From assembly GCF_900115775.1 (NCBI RefSeq), contig NZ_FOXS01000003.1:1-64000 (forward strand): DNA of 64,000 bases. The letters run 5' to 3'. Each line of letters starts with the position of its first letter. Positions within the stretch are counted from its first letter, which is position 1. A program made the translations under genes and the position numbers. The DNA is from Hymenobacter arizonensis. Lineage in GTDB: Bacteria > Bacteroidota > Bacteroidia > Cytophagales > Hymenobacteraceae. This document shows, in pieces, positions 1-8,790 of this stretch. A model generated the notes under the pieces. The model did not search any database. It was given only the letters and a program-made list of their open reading frames with translations, and was not told the DNA's origin.

Positions 1-1256
1 CAAACGTGACCAAGGTCATCGTGCCGGGGGTGGACTACATCCCGGTGACGGGCAAGGTGCTGGACGCGGAGGACCTGCTCTACGGGGTGGACGCGACGCT
101 CGACGGCTGGCTGACGACGGGCCGCTTCGGCCCCAAGTTCGAGCAGAAGCTGGCCAAGTGGATGGGGTGCAAGTCGGCGCTGGTGGTCAATTCGGGCTCT
201 TCGGCCAACCTGGTGGCCTTCTACACCCTGACCTCGCCCAAGCTGGGCGAGCGCGCCCTCAAGCCCGGCGACGAGGTCATCACGGTGGCGGCGGGCTTTC
301 CGACCACCGTCAACCCGCTGATTCAGTTCGGCTGCGTGCCGGTGTTCGTCGACGTCGACATTCCCGGCTACAACATCAAGGCGGAGCTGCTCGAGCAGGC
401 CGTCACGCCCAAGACCAAGGCCATCATGATGGCCCACACCCTGGGCAACCCGTTTAACCTGGCCGAGGTGATGCGCGTGGCCCAGAAGCACAACCTGTGG
501 GTGATTGAGGACGACTGTGACTCGCTCGGGGCCACCTACAACGGGCAGAAGACGGGCACCTTCGGCGACCTGGCCACGCTCTCCTTCTACCCGGCCCACC
601 ACATCACCATGGGCGAGGGCGGGGCCGTGCTCATCAACAACATCCGGCTGAAAAAGATAGCCGAGAGCTTCCGCGACTGGGGGCGCGACTGCTACTGCGA
701 GCCGGGCAAGGACAACACGTGCAACAAGCGCTTCTGCCAGCAGCTGGGCGAGCTGCCCCACGGCTACGACCACAAGTACACCTACTCGCACATCGGCTTC
801 AACCTGAAGGTGACCGACATGCAGGCGGCCATCGGCCTGAGCCAGCTCACCAAAGCGGACTTTTTTGTGCAGCGCCGCCGCGAAAACCACGCCTTGTTGC
901 TCAGCAAAATGAAGCAGTTTGAAGAGCACTTCGTCCTGCCCGAAGCGACGCCCAATTCCGAGCCCAGCTGGTTCGGCTTCCTGCTCACGCTGCGCGACGA
1001 CAGCCCCATCAGCCGCCAGGCCCTGGTGCAGCACCTGGAGGACCACAAGATTGGCACCCGCCTGCTCTTCGCCGGCAACCTGCTGCGCCAGCCCGCCTAC
1101 CGCCACATCGCGCACCGCGTGGTAGGCGACCTCTCGAACACCGACACGGTCATGAACCGCTCGTTCTGGCTGGGCGTGTGGCCCGGGCTCCACGAGGAGC
1201 ACTACGACTACATGGTCGAAGTTATTCGCCAGTATTTGCGACAAGTGCAGTCCTAA
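1..1256 (+). CDS. rfbH: RfbH/DdhC-type CDP-4-keto-6-deoxyglucose 3-dehydratase (5' end outside window)
   Basis: This PLP and [2Fe-2S] enzyme of the aspartate-aminotransferase fold removes the C3 hydroxyl from CDP-4-keto-6-deoxy-D-glucose on the way to 3,6-dideoxyhexoses of O-antigens. Numbered from the first GTG at base 6, the Yersinia E1 cluster spacing is exact: C171-X57-C229-X1-C231-X7-C239. The usual PLP lysine is replaced by histidine in the [10 protein letters not shown] motif (H198/H199), the hallmark of this dehydratase. The frame is open to base 1 and family members have about 20 more N-terminal residues, so the true start lies upstream. The reductase and cytidylyltransferase partners (rfbI/F/G) would be expected outside the window. 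The first 840 bases are very G+C rich, unlike the gene that follows. Confidence 0.95.
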   Translation, partial: NVTKVIVPGVDYIPVTGKVLDAEDLLYGVDATLDGWLTTGRFGPKFEQKLAKWMGCKSALVVNSGSSANLVAFYTLTSPKLGERALKPGDEVITVAAGFPTTVNPLIQFGCVPVFVDVDIPGYNIKAELLEQAVTPKTKAIMMAHTLGNPFNLAEVMRVAQKHNLWVIEDDCDSLGATYNGQKTGTFGDLATLSFYPAHHITMGEGGAVLINNIRLKKIAESFRDWGRDCYCEPGKDNTCNKRFCQQLGELPHGYDHKYTYSHIGFNLKVTDMQAAIGLSQLTKADFFVQRRRENHALLLSKMKQFEEHFVLPEATPNSEPSWFGFLLTLRDDSPISRQALVQHLEDHKIGTRLLFAGNLLRQPAYRHIAHRVVGDLSNTDTVMNRSFWLGVWPGLHEEHYDYMVEVIRQYLRQVQS

Positions 1257-1434
1257 TAGATGAGCAGTTTAGCTAATTTCAATTAAGCTGAATTCTGAAG
1301 TATATTTTAAGTAGCTGCACCTTCATTGATGATAAATTTTTAGGTGCTCTTAAGATACTATTTGATTCAGTTGAATCAAAAATAATGTAACTTATTATCA
1401 AGTTATTAACGTATATTTTAAATAACATAGGATC

Positions 1435-2400
1435 TTGCTAACGATTGCCATACCCACTTACAACAGAAGTAAAAGTGTTAAAAAGCTTTTAGAAAAGTTG
1501 TTGCCTCAACTTATTCCGGAAGTTAAGGTGGTCGTGTTCGATAACTGCTCTAGTGTGCCAGTAAGTGACATAATGAATGATTTTAGCCACCCTGGAGTGA
1601 GTTTTGTGAGAAACAAAACTAACGTTGGCATGGCTGGCAACTTTATCAAATGCTTTGAAGCATGTGATACTAAATGGTTGTGGGTATTAGGAGACGATGA
1701 TTATCCTTATGCTAACGCAGTAGAACTTGTTTTTGATAACATCAAGCAATGGTCGGATGCTTCTTTTATAAATTTCAAAAGTTTGATGGCAAGTGAAAGA
1801 AAAGCGACTTATGCTGTTGTAGGCGCAAAAGGAGTCATAGAAGGACTTGATGATTTCGGGAACCTTCTATGCATCTCTTTGGGCGTTTACAATATGCATA
1901 AATTGTACACGGGAATGCGCTTTGCTTATCAATATGCTTACACTATAGCGCCGCAAGTGGCATTTTTATTAACAGGTTTACGGGATGGCGAAGTTGTGTT
2001 CTCTATAGATGAACTTATTGATTTTGCTGCGAATGATACAGATGCAAAGGGATTTTGGTCATGGGTTTCCCTTAGTAGTGTGATAGGTTCTTTAGCTGAG
2101 TTACCATTAAATTTAGATGGCAATACTTTGAAAACGTTCCATACTCATCTATTGACACATATAAAAAAGCCTAATGAGCTCTATGAAATTATGGTGAGAG
2201 ATGCTAAATATAATTCTGATGAAAAATTGAGAATTTTTAAACTGGTCTATGATAGATCTACTTTTGGTAAATTATTTAATAACAGGATGCCAAGTTTTAT
2301 CTTTTATTATTCAAAGCTTTGGTTAAACAAAGCAAGTAGTAAGGAAAATGATGCGATTTTAGATTTAACTATTCAGTATGAACGTATTGAAAGGGTATAA
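1435..2400 (+). CDS. Family 2 glycosyltransferase
   Basis: A GT-A fold family 2 glycosyltransferase of 321 residues, expected to act at the cytoplasmic face of the inner membrane on a lipid-linked sugar repeat. The N-terminus (LTIAIPTYNRSKSVKKLL) is the GT2 nucleotide-binding start, and an LGDDDYP motif near residue 90 supplies the metal-binding DxD acids. The C-terminal half is not recognisable. The start is TTG; no better ATG precedes the conserved N-terminus. The gene is strongly A+T rich compared with rfbH, with many AAA, TTA and ATA codons, which suggests acquisition by transfer. Donor and acceptor sugars cannot be read from sequence. Confidence 0.8.
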   Translation: MLTIAIPTYNRSKSVKKLLEKLLPQLIPEVKVVVFDNCSSVPVSDIMNDFSHPGVSFVRNKTNVGMAGNFIKCFEACDTKWLWVLGDDDYPYANAVELVFDNIKQWSDASFINFKSLMASERKATYAVVGAKGVIEGLDDFGNLLCISLGVYNMHKLYTGMRFAYQYAYTIAPQVAFLLTGLRDGEVVFSIDELIDFAANDTDAKGFWSWVSLSSVIGSLAELPLNLDGNTLKTFHTHLLTHIKKPNELYEIMVRDAKYNSDEKLRIFKLVYDRSTFGKLFNNRMPSFIFYYSKLWLNKASSKENDAILDLTIQYERIERV

Positions 2401-2546
2401 ACATACTTAATAGAATTCCATATGGCGGCCAGTTCCGCCGTACATGGATAAAAGTTTAGCTTGTAACTACGCTATGCTTGGCACGTAATTACAGTCACCT
2501 TTTAATCAGCCTATACAGCAAGAAGATTAAAACAAGCACCCTTGTA

Positions 2547-3389
2547 ATGAAGCATAATCTTGCTATTATTATTCCAACATATAAGCAATACTTTGAGTTA
2601 TCACCTTCTGAGAAGTTGTCGTTGCGTCGCACCTTCGAAGTTTTGGGTTCATATGATATTGTGTTTGTCACGCACAATGGCATAGATGCTGAGGCATATT
2701 ATCAGTGTGGAAAATCAAAAAGTAGTATTCAAGTTTTGAATTTTTCGGACGAATATTTTACAGGTCTTGAAGGCTACAATAAGCTTCTGCTTGGCCTAGA
2801 GTTTTATAAAAATTTTGTACAGTATGATTACATATTGATTTGTCAACTTGATGTATTCGTTTTTGCAGACAAGTTAGACTATTTCATTGATAAGAAATAC
2901 GACTACATTGGTGCTCCATGGTTTGAGGGTTTTGGCACTGCCACCCCAGAAAGCCCGATTAAAGGAGTTGGCAATGGAGGATTTTCATTAAGAAAGGTGA
3001 AGTCGTTTTTGAGAGTTCGGTATGCAATGGAAATCTTTAGTGGTCACCATATTTCCTATAATGTGCTTAAAGAGGCTGCCCGGCACTCAATAGAACTATT
3101 GCGGATAGTGAAGCATGAGTATCATCGCCGCACGCAAACTTATGATGAAGCACTGCCTTGGGACACGCCCCTATATGAAGACTGTTATTGGGCCACCATT
3201 GTGCCGACCTTTTTTCCGTGGTTCAAAATAGGTTCTGTTGACGATGCAACTCGTTTTGCATTTGAGGTCAACCCTAGAGTACTATATGCTCTAAATGAAG
3301 ATGTATTGCCAATGGCCACACATGCGTGGGAGAAATACGACCCTGACTTTTGGCGGCCTTTTATCGAACCAATAAATGAAGGTAAATAA
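2547..3389 (+). CDS. DUF5672 family protein, putative glycosyltransferase-like
   Basis: A protein of 280 residues matching, from memory, the DUF5672 family found in polysaccharide clusters. Recognisable landmarks are the start LAIIIPTYKQYFELSPSEK, the FSDEYFTGLEGYNKLLLG segment, a LICQLDVFVF stretch carrying a possible acidic metal site, and KYDYIGAPWFEGFG. Function is not established; its position among glycosyltransferases suggests sugar transfer. I chose the ATG at 2547 over a TTG at 2478, because the upstream extension is basic and lacks the family start. It is A+T rich like its neighbours. Confidence 0.7.
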   Translation: MKHNLAIIIPTYKQYFELSPSEKLSLRRTFEVLGSYDIVFVTHNGIDAEAYYQCGKSKSSIQVLNFSDEYFTGLEGYNKLLLGLEFYKNFVQYDYILICQLDVFVFADKLDYFIDKKYDYIGAPWFEGFGTATPESPIKGVGNGGFSLRKVKSFLRVRYAMEIFSGHHISYNVLKEAARHSIELLRIVKHEYHRRTQTYDEALPWDTPLYEDCYWATIVPTFFPWFKIGSVDDATRFAFEVNPRVLYALNEDVLPMATHAWEKYDPDFWRPFIEPINEGK

Positions 3390-3586
3390 GACTGTAACTT
3401 CTTATACCTAAGAATAAAGAGAACAGTATGCATTTAGCACGGTCATCCAATTCATAAATTATTAAGAAGAGTTGATTGGCAAACTAATTTGCACAAATCC
3501 ATCTTTTTATATTACTTGCATAAGTAGGCTCCGTATGTATGATTTTGGTAGCTTTCATTTGTTTAACGAGCTAACATTTTTGCAGA

Positions 3587-4393
3587 GTGAATATTTCTAT
3601 AATAACTGTCAACCTAAACAATCTTGAGGGCTTAAAGAGAACGCTAGATAGCGTAATTAAGCAATCGTTTAGTACCGAGTATATCGTTGTCGATGGCGGC
3701 TCAACGGATGGCAGTGTTAAGTTGCTGGAGGAGAGTAGTGACAGAATTAGTTATTGGGTGAGCGAAAAGGATAGTGGCATTTATAACGCTATGAATAAAG
3801 GGATTAGGCATGCTAAGGGAAAGTATTGCATGTTTTTGAATAGTGGCGATGAGTTATACGATGAGGATACGATAAACCTTTGCATGGATGCGATTACGCG
3901 TTATCCAACAGCCGATATCATTTATGGAGATATTTATATGTTTAACTCTTCGATTGAAACGCAGAATAAAGCTGTAAAAAAAATGCCTTCTGAACTAAGT
4001 ATTTTATTCTTTAAAAATAATACTTTAAATCACCAAGCGTCTTTAATAAAAACTAGCCTGTTTGGTGAGTTAGGCTTTTATCCTGAGCAGTATCGTTTAG
4101 CGTCGGATTATTGGTTATACTTAACGAGCTTAATCAGGAGCAAATCTTTTGTCTACTTAGATACACCTTTAGTTAAGTATGACCTAGGTGGAGTAAGCGC
4201 TACATCTTTTAGTAACTATCAAGATGAGATGAAGCAAATTTGGGAAAGCACAGTGCCCGACATTGTGCTGGATATCAGTAAACAGAATGACATGTTAATA
4301 GCTGAAAATAAAAAGCTTACCTCGGTAACGCAGTACGGGTTAGTTCGTTTGGCTATCAAGCTGAATGAATATTACCAGAGACTAAAATTTTGA
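3587..4393 (+). CDS. Family 2 glycosyltransferase (WcaA-like)
   Basis: A GT2 enzyme of 268 residues. It begins with the family core ISIITVNLNNLEGLKRTL, followed by VVDGGSTDGS and the SGIYNAMNKGI signature typical of colanic-acid/O-antigen type GT2 enzymes. The FLNSGDELY segment takes the place of the DxD site. A GTG start sits directly at the conserved N-terminus and is preceded by 197 A+T-rich bases with no obvious gene. The stop codon overlaps an alternative TTG start of the next gene, so the two are probably translated from one mRNA. Substrates are unknown. Confidence 0.85.
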   Translation: MNISIITVNLNNLEGLKRTLDSVIKQSFSTEYIVVDGGSTDGSVKLLEESSDRISYWVSEKDSGIYNAMNKGIRHAKGKYCMFLNSGDELYDEDTINLCMDAITRYPTADIIYGDIYMFNSSIETQNKAVKKMPSELSILFFKNNTLNHQASLIKTSLFGELGFYPEQYRLASDYWLYLTSLIRSKSFVYLDTPLVKYDLGGVSATSFSNYQDEMKQIWESTVPDIVLDISKQNDMLIAENKKLTSVTQYGLVRLAIKLNEYYQRLKF

Positions 4394-4413
4394 ATCGGCC
4401 TGAATCTGTTTAC

Positions 4414-5364
4414 ATGAGCGCTCTGGTTTCTATCATAATGCCCGCTTACAATGCTGCAAATTTTATTGCAGAGTCCATTGTAAGTGTACTAGCACAAACT
4501 TATTCTAATTGGGAGTTAATTGTGGTCGATGATGGGTCCACTGACAATACCTGCGATATTGTAAAAGGTTATAGCATACAAGACCCACGCATCAAGTATC
4601 TATATCAAGAGAATAGTCGCCAGGGCCGGGCTCGTAATAATGGCATCGCTAGTTCCACGGGCGAGTATATTGCCTTTCTGGACTCTGATGATGTATGGCT
4701 TCCTGGTAAACTGCTGTTGCAGGTTCAAGAAATAGAAAAGTGGCAAGTAGACTTGGTTTTCGCGGACTCATACATCTTCAGCGATGCTTTTGACCCCACT
4801 GCTATTCAAGATTACTTTCTGCCTCGGTTGAGAACCGTGCCTAGGACATTTCATGGTGAAGAGGGATTAGCACTATTTTTAAATACCAACCGCATTCCTA
4901 TCCTAACTGTCTTGACCAAACGCAGTGCGGTACTATCAGTAGGAGGGTTTAGCGAAAACCAACTAGTCCAGAATGCAGAAGATTATCATTTATGGTTAAA
5001 AATGTTGTTAAGCGGGTTTACATTAGTCGGATTGGATTGTGTGGTGGCGGCATATCGGCAGCACAGCTCATCAGTATCCGAATCAGATGGCCAAAACCTT
5101 AAGCAAGCAGTAGAGGCAAAGGTTGACCTTATGGAGTTATATCCAGCACAAAAATCCATTATAGCATCGTCTATTCGGCGCACCATGCTATTGAGTTTAG
5201 AGCAGGTAGGTAAATATAAAGATGCCGACTACTATGATACCGTTGACCGATACTTATATCTTAGCCGGCAGAACGTGTGGCGTCTTCTTTTTGCAGGATT
5301 GAAGCAATTAGGAGCCCGTCGGTTATCCCTAAAGAGCGTGTACTTCATTTTTAATTACCTTTGA
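4414..5364 (+). CDS. Family 2 glycosyltransferase
   Basis: A GT2 enzyme of 316 residues with the core VSIIMPAYNAANFIAESI, the nucleotide-binding VVDDGSTDNT, and FLDSDDVWLPGKL carrying the DxD metal site at about residue 90. Its C-terminal region (LRLTMLLS-like helices) is variable, as usual for acceptor binding. I prefer the ATG at 4414. A TTG at 4390 overlapping the preceding stop would add eight residues and would give translational coupling. A+T rich like its neighbours. Confidence 0.85.
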   Translation: MSALVSIIMPAYNAANFIAESIVSVLAQTYSNWELIVVDDGSTDNTCDIVKGYSIQDPRIKYLYQENSRQGRARNNGIASSTGEYIAFLDSDDVWLPGKLLLQVQEIEKWQVDLVFADSYIFSDAFDPTAIQDYFLPRLRTVPRTFHGEEGLALFLNTNRIPILTVLTKRSAVLSVGGFSENQLVQNAEDYHLWLKMLLSGFTLVGLDCVVAAYRQHSSSVSESDGQNLKQAVEAKVDLMELYPAQKSIIASSIRRTMLLSLEQVGKYKDADYYDTVDRYLYLSRQNVWRLLFAGLKQLGARRLSLKSVYFIFNYL

Positions 5365-5476
5365 GGCTAATCAGAACGAGATAGGCTGTAAGCCTTTACA
5401 AAGGTGTGCATGATAAGTAGCATGGTAGCTTTCTATCAAATCACACACCTTAACGCTTGGCACTTAATAATTTGAA

Positions 5477-6406
5477 GTGGTAACTATAATTATTCCTTGT
5501 TATAACTATGGCTGGCTTCTGCCCCAAACCTTGGATTCGATGTTGGCGCAGACGTATAAAGATTGGGAATGCATAATCATCGATGATGGATCGACGGATA
5601 ATTCTCGTTCAATCGGGGAGGCTTACGCTCAGCGCGATTCTCGATTTCGGTACCACTACCAGACTAACTGCGGCATGTCAGCTGCCCGCAACAAAGGCCT
5701 CACAATTGCAAACGGGTTGTATGTCCAGTTTTTAGATGCTGATGACTTATTGACCCCACGCAAACTGGAAATACAAGTGTCTTTTCTGGAGTCTCGCCCA
5801 GAAGTTGATTTGGTTTATAGCGATGTCCGCTATTTCCTTCATGAGCAGCCCGCACGGTTGAGCCAGTCAATGGATATGAAAGACCAGCGTTGGATGAGCT
5901 TTGCGGAAGGACAAGGGGAGTGTCTGATAAATGCTGTGGTCGAGAAGAACTTAATGGTAGTGAATGCACCGCTAACCCGAGCAGGTTTACTGCATAAAGC
6001 AGGCTTTTTTGCTGAAGATTTAAGGTCGGCAGAGGATTGGGAGTACTGGGTTCGTTGTGCCCTTTTTGGAGGACATTTTTGCTACGATAGAAACCCTGAA
6101 TCACTTGCGTTAGTGCGTGTACATCCCACTAGTACAAGTCAAAACGTGAAACGTTTCCACGACTATGTGCTTATAGTTAGGGAGAGAATTGGTCTTGAAC
6201 TGCACAGGCGCGGTTTGTGGAAAGCAACTCAAATTAATGAGTTAGCCAAGATTGAAAGTTTTGCAACATTGGGAGCACATTACTTGGAGAAAGGAAATAT
6301 ATTAGATGGAGTTAAAATATTCCTTGTCTTAGCTCGTACAACAGGCAACTACCGCTATTATCTTGGTAGCATTGGCTATTGGCTAAAAATTAGAATAAAT
6401 AGTTGA
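5477..6406 (+). CDS. Family 2 glycosyltransferase
   Basis: A GT2 enzyme of 309 residues: VTIIIPCYNYGWLLPQTL at the start, IIDDGSTDNSR, and FLDADDLLTPRKLE with the DxD-type site. A GTG start lies at the family N-terminus with no alternative ATG upstream. The 112-base gap before it holds a short inverted repeat (5401-5408 with 5444-5451) of unknown role. The gene is again relatively A+T rich. Donor sugar unknown. Confidence 0.85.
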   Translation: MVTIIIPCYNYGWLLPQTLDSMLAQTYKDWECIIIDDGSTDNSRSIGEAYAQRDSRFRYHYQTNCGMSAARNKGLTIANGLYVQFLDADDLLTPRKLEIQVSFLESRPEVDLVYSDVRYFLHEQPARLSQSMDMKDQRWMSFAEGQGECLINAVVEKNLMVVNAPLTRAGLLHKAGFFAEDLRSAEDWEYWVRCALFGGHFCYDRNPESLALVRVHPTSTSQNVKRFHDYVLIVRERIGLELHRRGLWKATQINELAKIESFATLGAHYLEKGNILDGVKIFLVLARTTGNYRYYLGSIGYWLKIRINS

Positions 6407-6468
6407 TTTATATAATTATATTTTGATTAAATAATGTTTAATCGACAGTTTGACTTTTAAAAAAGAAT

Positions 6469-7578
6469 GTGAATTTTGAACAAATGCGAATGAAAGCTAC
6501 ATTAGTTGTTTTAAATGAATCAGATTTTTTACAAAATCGTATCTTTTCGGATTTACCTATTAAAGGCGTAAAGAATTACGGGTATATGTTTGCTGAGCTT
6601 CGCCGACAACTCGCTGAACATGGCGTCGAACTGGCTACCCAAGATATTCATCCACCTGAAGAATCAAGCTTAGTCATAGGGCTCGATGTGGTTGATTTTT
6701 TTCAAACGTATCGGCGAAGCCCCAGTCAGCGGCTTTATTTGTTGCTCAACGAACCTGAGACATATTACCCTGAGGTATGGAAAAAGGAAAATCATGCTGT
6801 CTTTGACCGGGTCTTCACCTACGATTATTCACTAGCTGATGGAAACAAATACATTCATCACTATTTTGCTATTGACCTTGATGGATACCCTCCGTTTCAG
6901 CACGTAACGGAAGAGGAATTTAATCAACGCAAGTTACTAGTCTTGATGGCTGGTATGTTTCAGTTTACGCGTCCTAAGTCACGCTCCGGTTCTTTATTGT
7001 ACACTCGCTATCGCTCCTTACGTTGGTTTGGGAAGAATATGCCGCAACAATTTGCTTTTTATAGCAGAGGTGTTGCTTCTGATTCCTACGGTACTTTCAG
7101 AGGACTAGGTGTGTTGCAACGATTATTGCCGTCTGTAGTCACTGAGCGCTTAGTAGATGTGGTAGGGGCTCGTCGTCGTCGGATAGTGGAGTCGTTAAAT
7201 CTGGGTCCAGTGCCACCGCTCGATAAACTGAAAGTTATACGGTCATTCCGTTTTGTGATTTGCTATGAGAATACAAGGGCAATGGGCTATATATCTGAAA
7301 AAATATTTGACTGTATTTTCGCGGGTTGCGTGCCAGTATACCTTGGCGAGCCTGATATACAGAGCTTTGTGCCAGCCGAATGCTTCATTGACCGTCGAAA
7401 ATTTGCCACAGATGCTAGTCTAGCCGATTTTTTGACCCAGATGCCTTATTCTGAATATGCTAAGTACATACATGCCATGCACTCATTCACAGTTGGTTTA
7501 GAGCGGCAAAAGTTTGGCTCTTCAGCCAATGCTAACCGAATCGTAAAAGTCATTCTTGCCGATATGAGCATTGTTTGA
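6469..7578 (+). CDS. Glycosyltransferase family 10 (fucosyltransferase-like)
   Basis: The C-terminal part (residues about 264-300) carries the GT10 alpha-1,3/4-fucosyltransferase signature: ICYENTRAMGYISEKIFD, then AGCVPVYLGEPDI and VPAECFID. This is the GDP-fucose binding half of a GT-B fold. The N-terminal half is less conserved and is presumed to bind the acceptor. The gene directly precedes gmd, the first enzyme of GDP-fucose synthesis, which supports a fucose-like donor. The start is uncertain: GTG at 6469, or ATG at 6484 or 6490, just before KATLVVLNE. No fucose synthase (fcl) is in the window, so another GDP-6-deoxyhexose is possible. Confidence 0.82.
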   Translation: MNFEQMRMKATLVVLNESDFLQNRIFSDLPIKGVKNYGYMFAELRRQLAEHGVELATQDIHPPEESSLVIGLDVVDFFQTYRRSPSQRLYLLLNEPETYYPEVWKKENHAVFDRVFTYDYSLADGNKYIHHYFAIDLDGYPPFQHVTEEEFNQRKLLVLMAGMFQFTRPKSRSGSLLYTRYRSLRWFGKNMPQQFAFYSRGVASDSYGTFRGLGVLQRLLPSVVTERLVDVVGARRRRIVESLNLGPVPPLDKLKVIRSFRFVICYENTRAMGYISEKIFDCIFAGCVPVYLGEPDIQSFVPAECFIDRRKFATDASLADFLTQMPYSEYAKYIHAMHSFTVGLERQKFGSSANANRIVKVILADMSIV

Positions 7579-7611
7579 GAAGAGTATTGAAAACCATTGG
7601 TAGGTTTGCCT

Positions 7612-7619
7612 TACTTTTG
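7612..7619 (+). promoter_or_regulatory. Bacteroidota -7 promoter element for gmd
   Basis: TACTTTTG matches TAnnTTTG. A TATTG lies 22 bases upstream and could serve as the -33 element. It sits about 60 bases before the gmd start in the intergenic gap, so gmd may start its own transcript. Confidence 0.5.
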
Positions 7620-7677
7620 TGAATTGTAAGCTTAAATTAGAGGCTGATAACGAGGTCTTTTTGAAACATAATTATCT

Positions 7678-8790
7678 ATGAAAGTTGCTCTTGTAACTGG
7701 GATTACTGGTCAGGATGGTGCATATCTGGCTGAATTGCTGTTAAGCAAAGGGTATGAGGTGCACGGCCTCAAACGCCGCTCGTCGCTGTTTAATACCGAC
7801 CGTATTGACCATCTCTACCAAGACCCGCACGAAACCAACGTGCGCTTCAAACTGCATTACGGTGACCTAAATGATTCAACCAACCTAATTCGTATCATTC
7901 AGGAGGTACAGCCCGATGAGATTTATAACCTCGGCGCTATGTCCCATGTAAAGGTGTCGTTTGACACGCCTGAGTACACGGCCAATGCTGATGGTATTGG
8001 AACACTGCGCTTGCTGGAAGCTATTCGCATTCTGGGATTGGAAAAGAAAACGCGTATCTACCAAGCCAGCACTTCCGAACTCTATGGGCTAGTTCAGCAG
8101 GTGCCCCAGAGCGAAACAACCCCGTTTTATCCTCGCTCACCGTACGCTGTTGCTAAAATGTATGCCTACTGGATTACGGTGAACTACCGCGAGGCCTATG
8201 GCATGTTTGCTTGCAATGGTATTCTGTTTAATCACGAAAGCCCGTTGCGTGGTGAAACCTTCGTGACTCGAAAAATCACTCGAGGCGTGGCGCGCATTGC
8301 ACTGGGGCTGCAGAACAAAGTGTTCCTAGGTAATATAGATGCCAAGCGTGACTGGGGCCATGCTCAAGACTATGTAGAGGCTATGTGGCGCATTTTGCAG
8401 CAAGATGAGCCAGAAGACTTCGTGATTGCCACTGGTGTGACAACCACCGTGCGTGACTTTGTGAAAATGGCTTTTGCCGAAGTGGGCATAGAGGTTGATT
8501 TTACGGGCGAAGGTGTTAATGAAAAAGGCCATGTGGTAAGCTGCGCTAACCCCGACGCCAAGGTACAGCCCGGTGACGTGGTTCTTGAAATAGACCCTCG
8601 TTACTTTCGGCCAACCGAAGTAGAACTGCTTATTGGTGACCCAACCAAGGCCAAAACCAAACTAGGCTGGGTTCCTAAGCATGACCTTGCCTCTTTAGTT
8701 AAGGATATGATGACCGCCGACGTAGAGCTTTTCCGGCGAGATGCGTATTTGCTTAAAGGCGGGCATAAAGTTTACAACTATCACGAATAG
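7678..8790 (+). CDS. gmd: GDP-mannose 4,6-dehydratase
   Basis: A short-chain dehydrogenase-like enzyme of 370 residues that converts GDP-D-mannose to GDP-4-keto-6-deoxy-D-mannose, precursor of GDP-fucose, GDP-rhamnose or GDP-perosamine. The NADP-binding Rossmann motif is G8-I-T-G11-Q-D-G14. The catalytic set includes the STSELYG segment (131-137) and Y156-X3-K160. The [17 protein letters not shown] stretch and the [10 protein letters not shown] motif are family landmarks. Length and start agree with the family. The next gene's GTG follows the stop codon directly, so gmd and the flippase gene are likely co-translated. Confidence 0.97.
   Translation: MKVALVTGITGQDGAYLAELLLSKGYEVHGLKRRSSLFNTDRIDHLYQDPHETNVRFKLHYGDLNDSTNLIRIIQEVQPDEIYNLGAMSHVKVSFDTPEYTANADGIGTLRLLEAIRILGLEKKTRIYQASTSELYGLVQQVPQSETTPFYPRSPYAVAKMYAYWITVNYREAYGMFACNGILFNHESPLRGETFVTRKITRGVARIALGLQNKVFLGNIDAKRDWGHAQDYVEAMWRILQQDEPEDFVIATGVTTTVRDFVKMAFAEVGIEVDFTGEGVNEKGHVVSCANPDAKVQPGDVVLEIDPRYFRPTEVELLIGDPTKAKTKLGWVPKHDLASLVKDMMTADVELFRRDAYLLKGGHKVYNYHE

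Noticed and set aside
2476..2494. TTGGCAC motif upstream of the DUF5672 gene as a sigma-54 site
   Set aside because: The required GC ten bases after GG is missing; a similar string at 5456 also lacks it.
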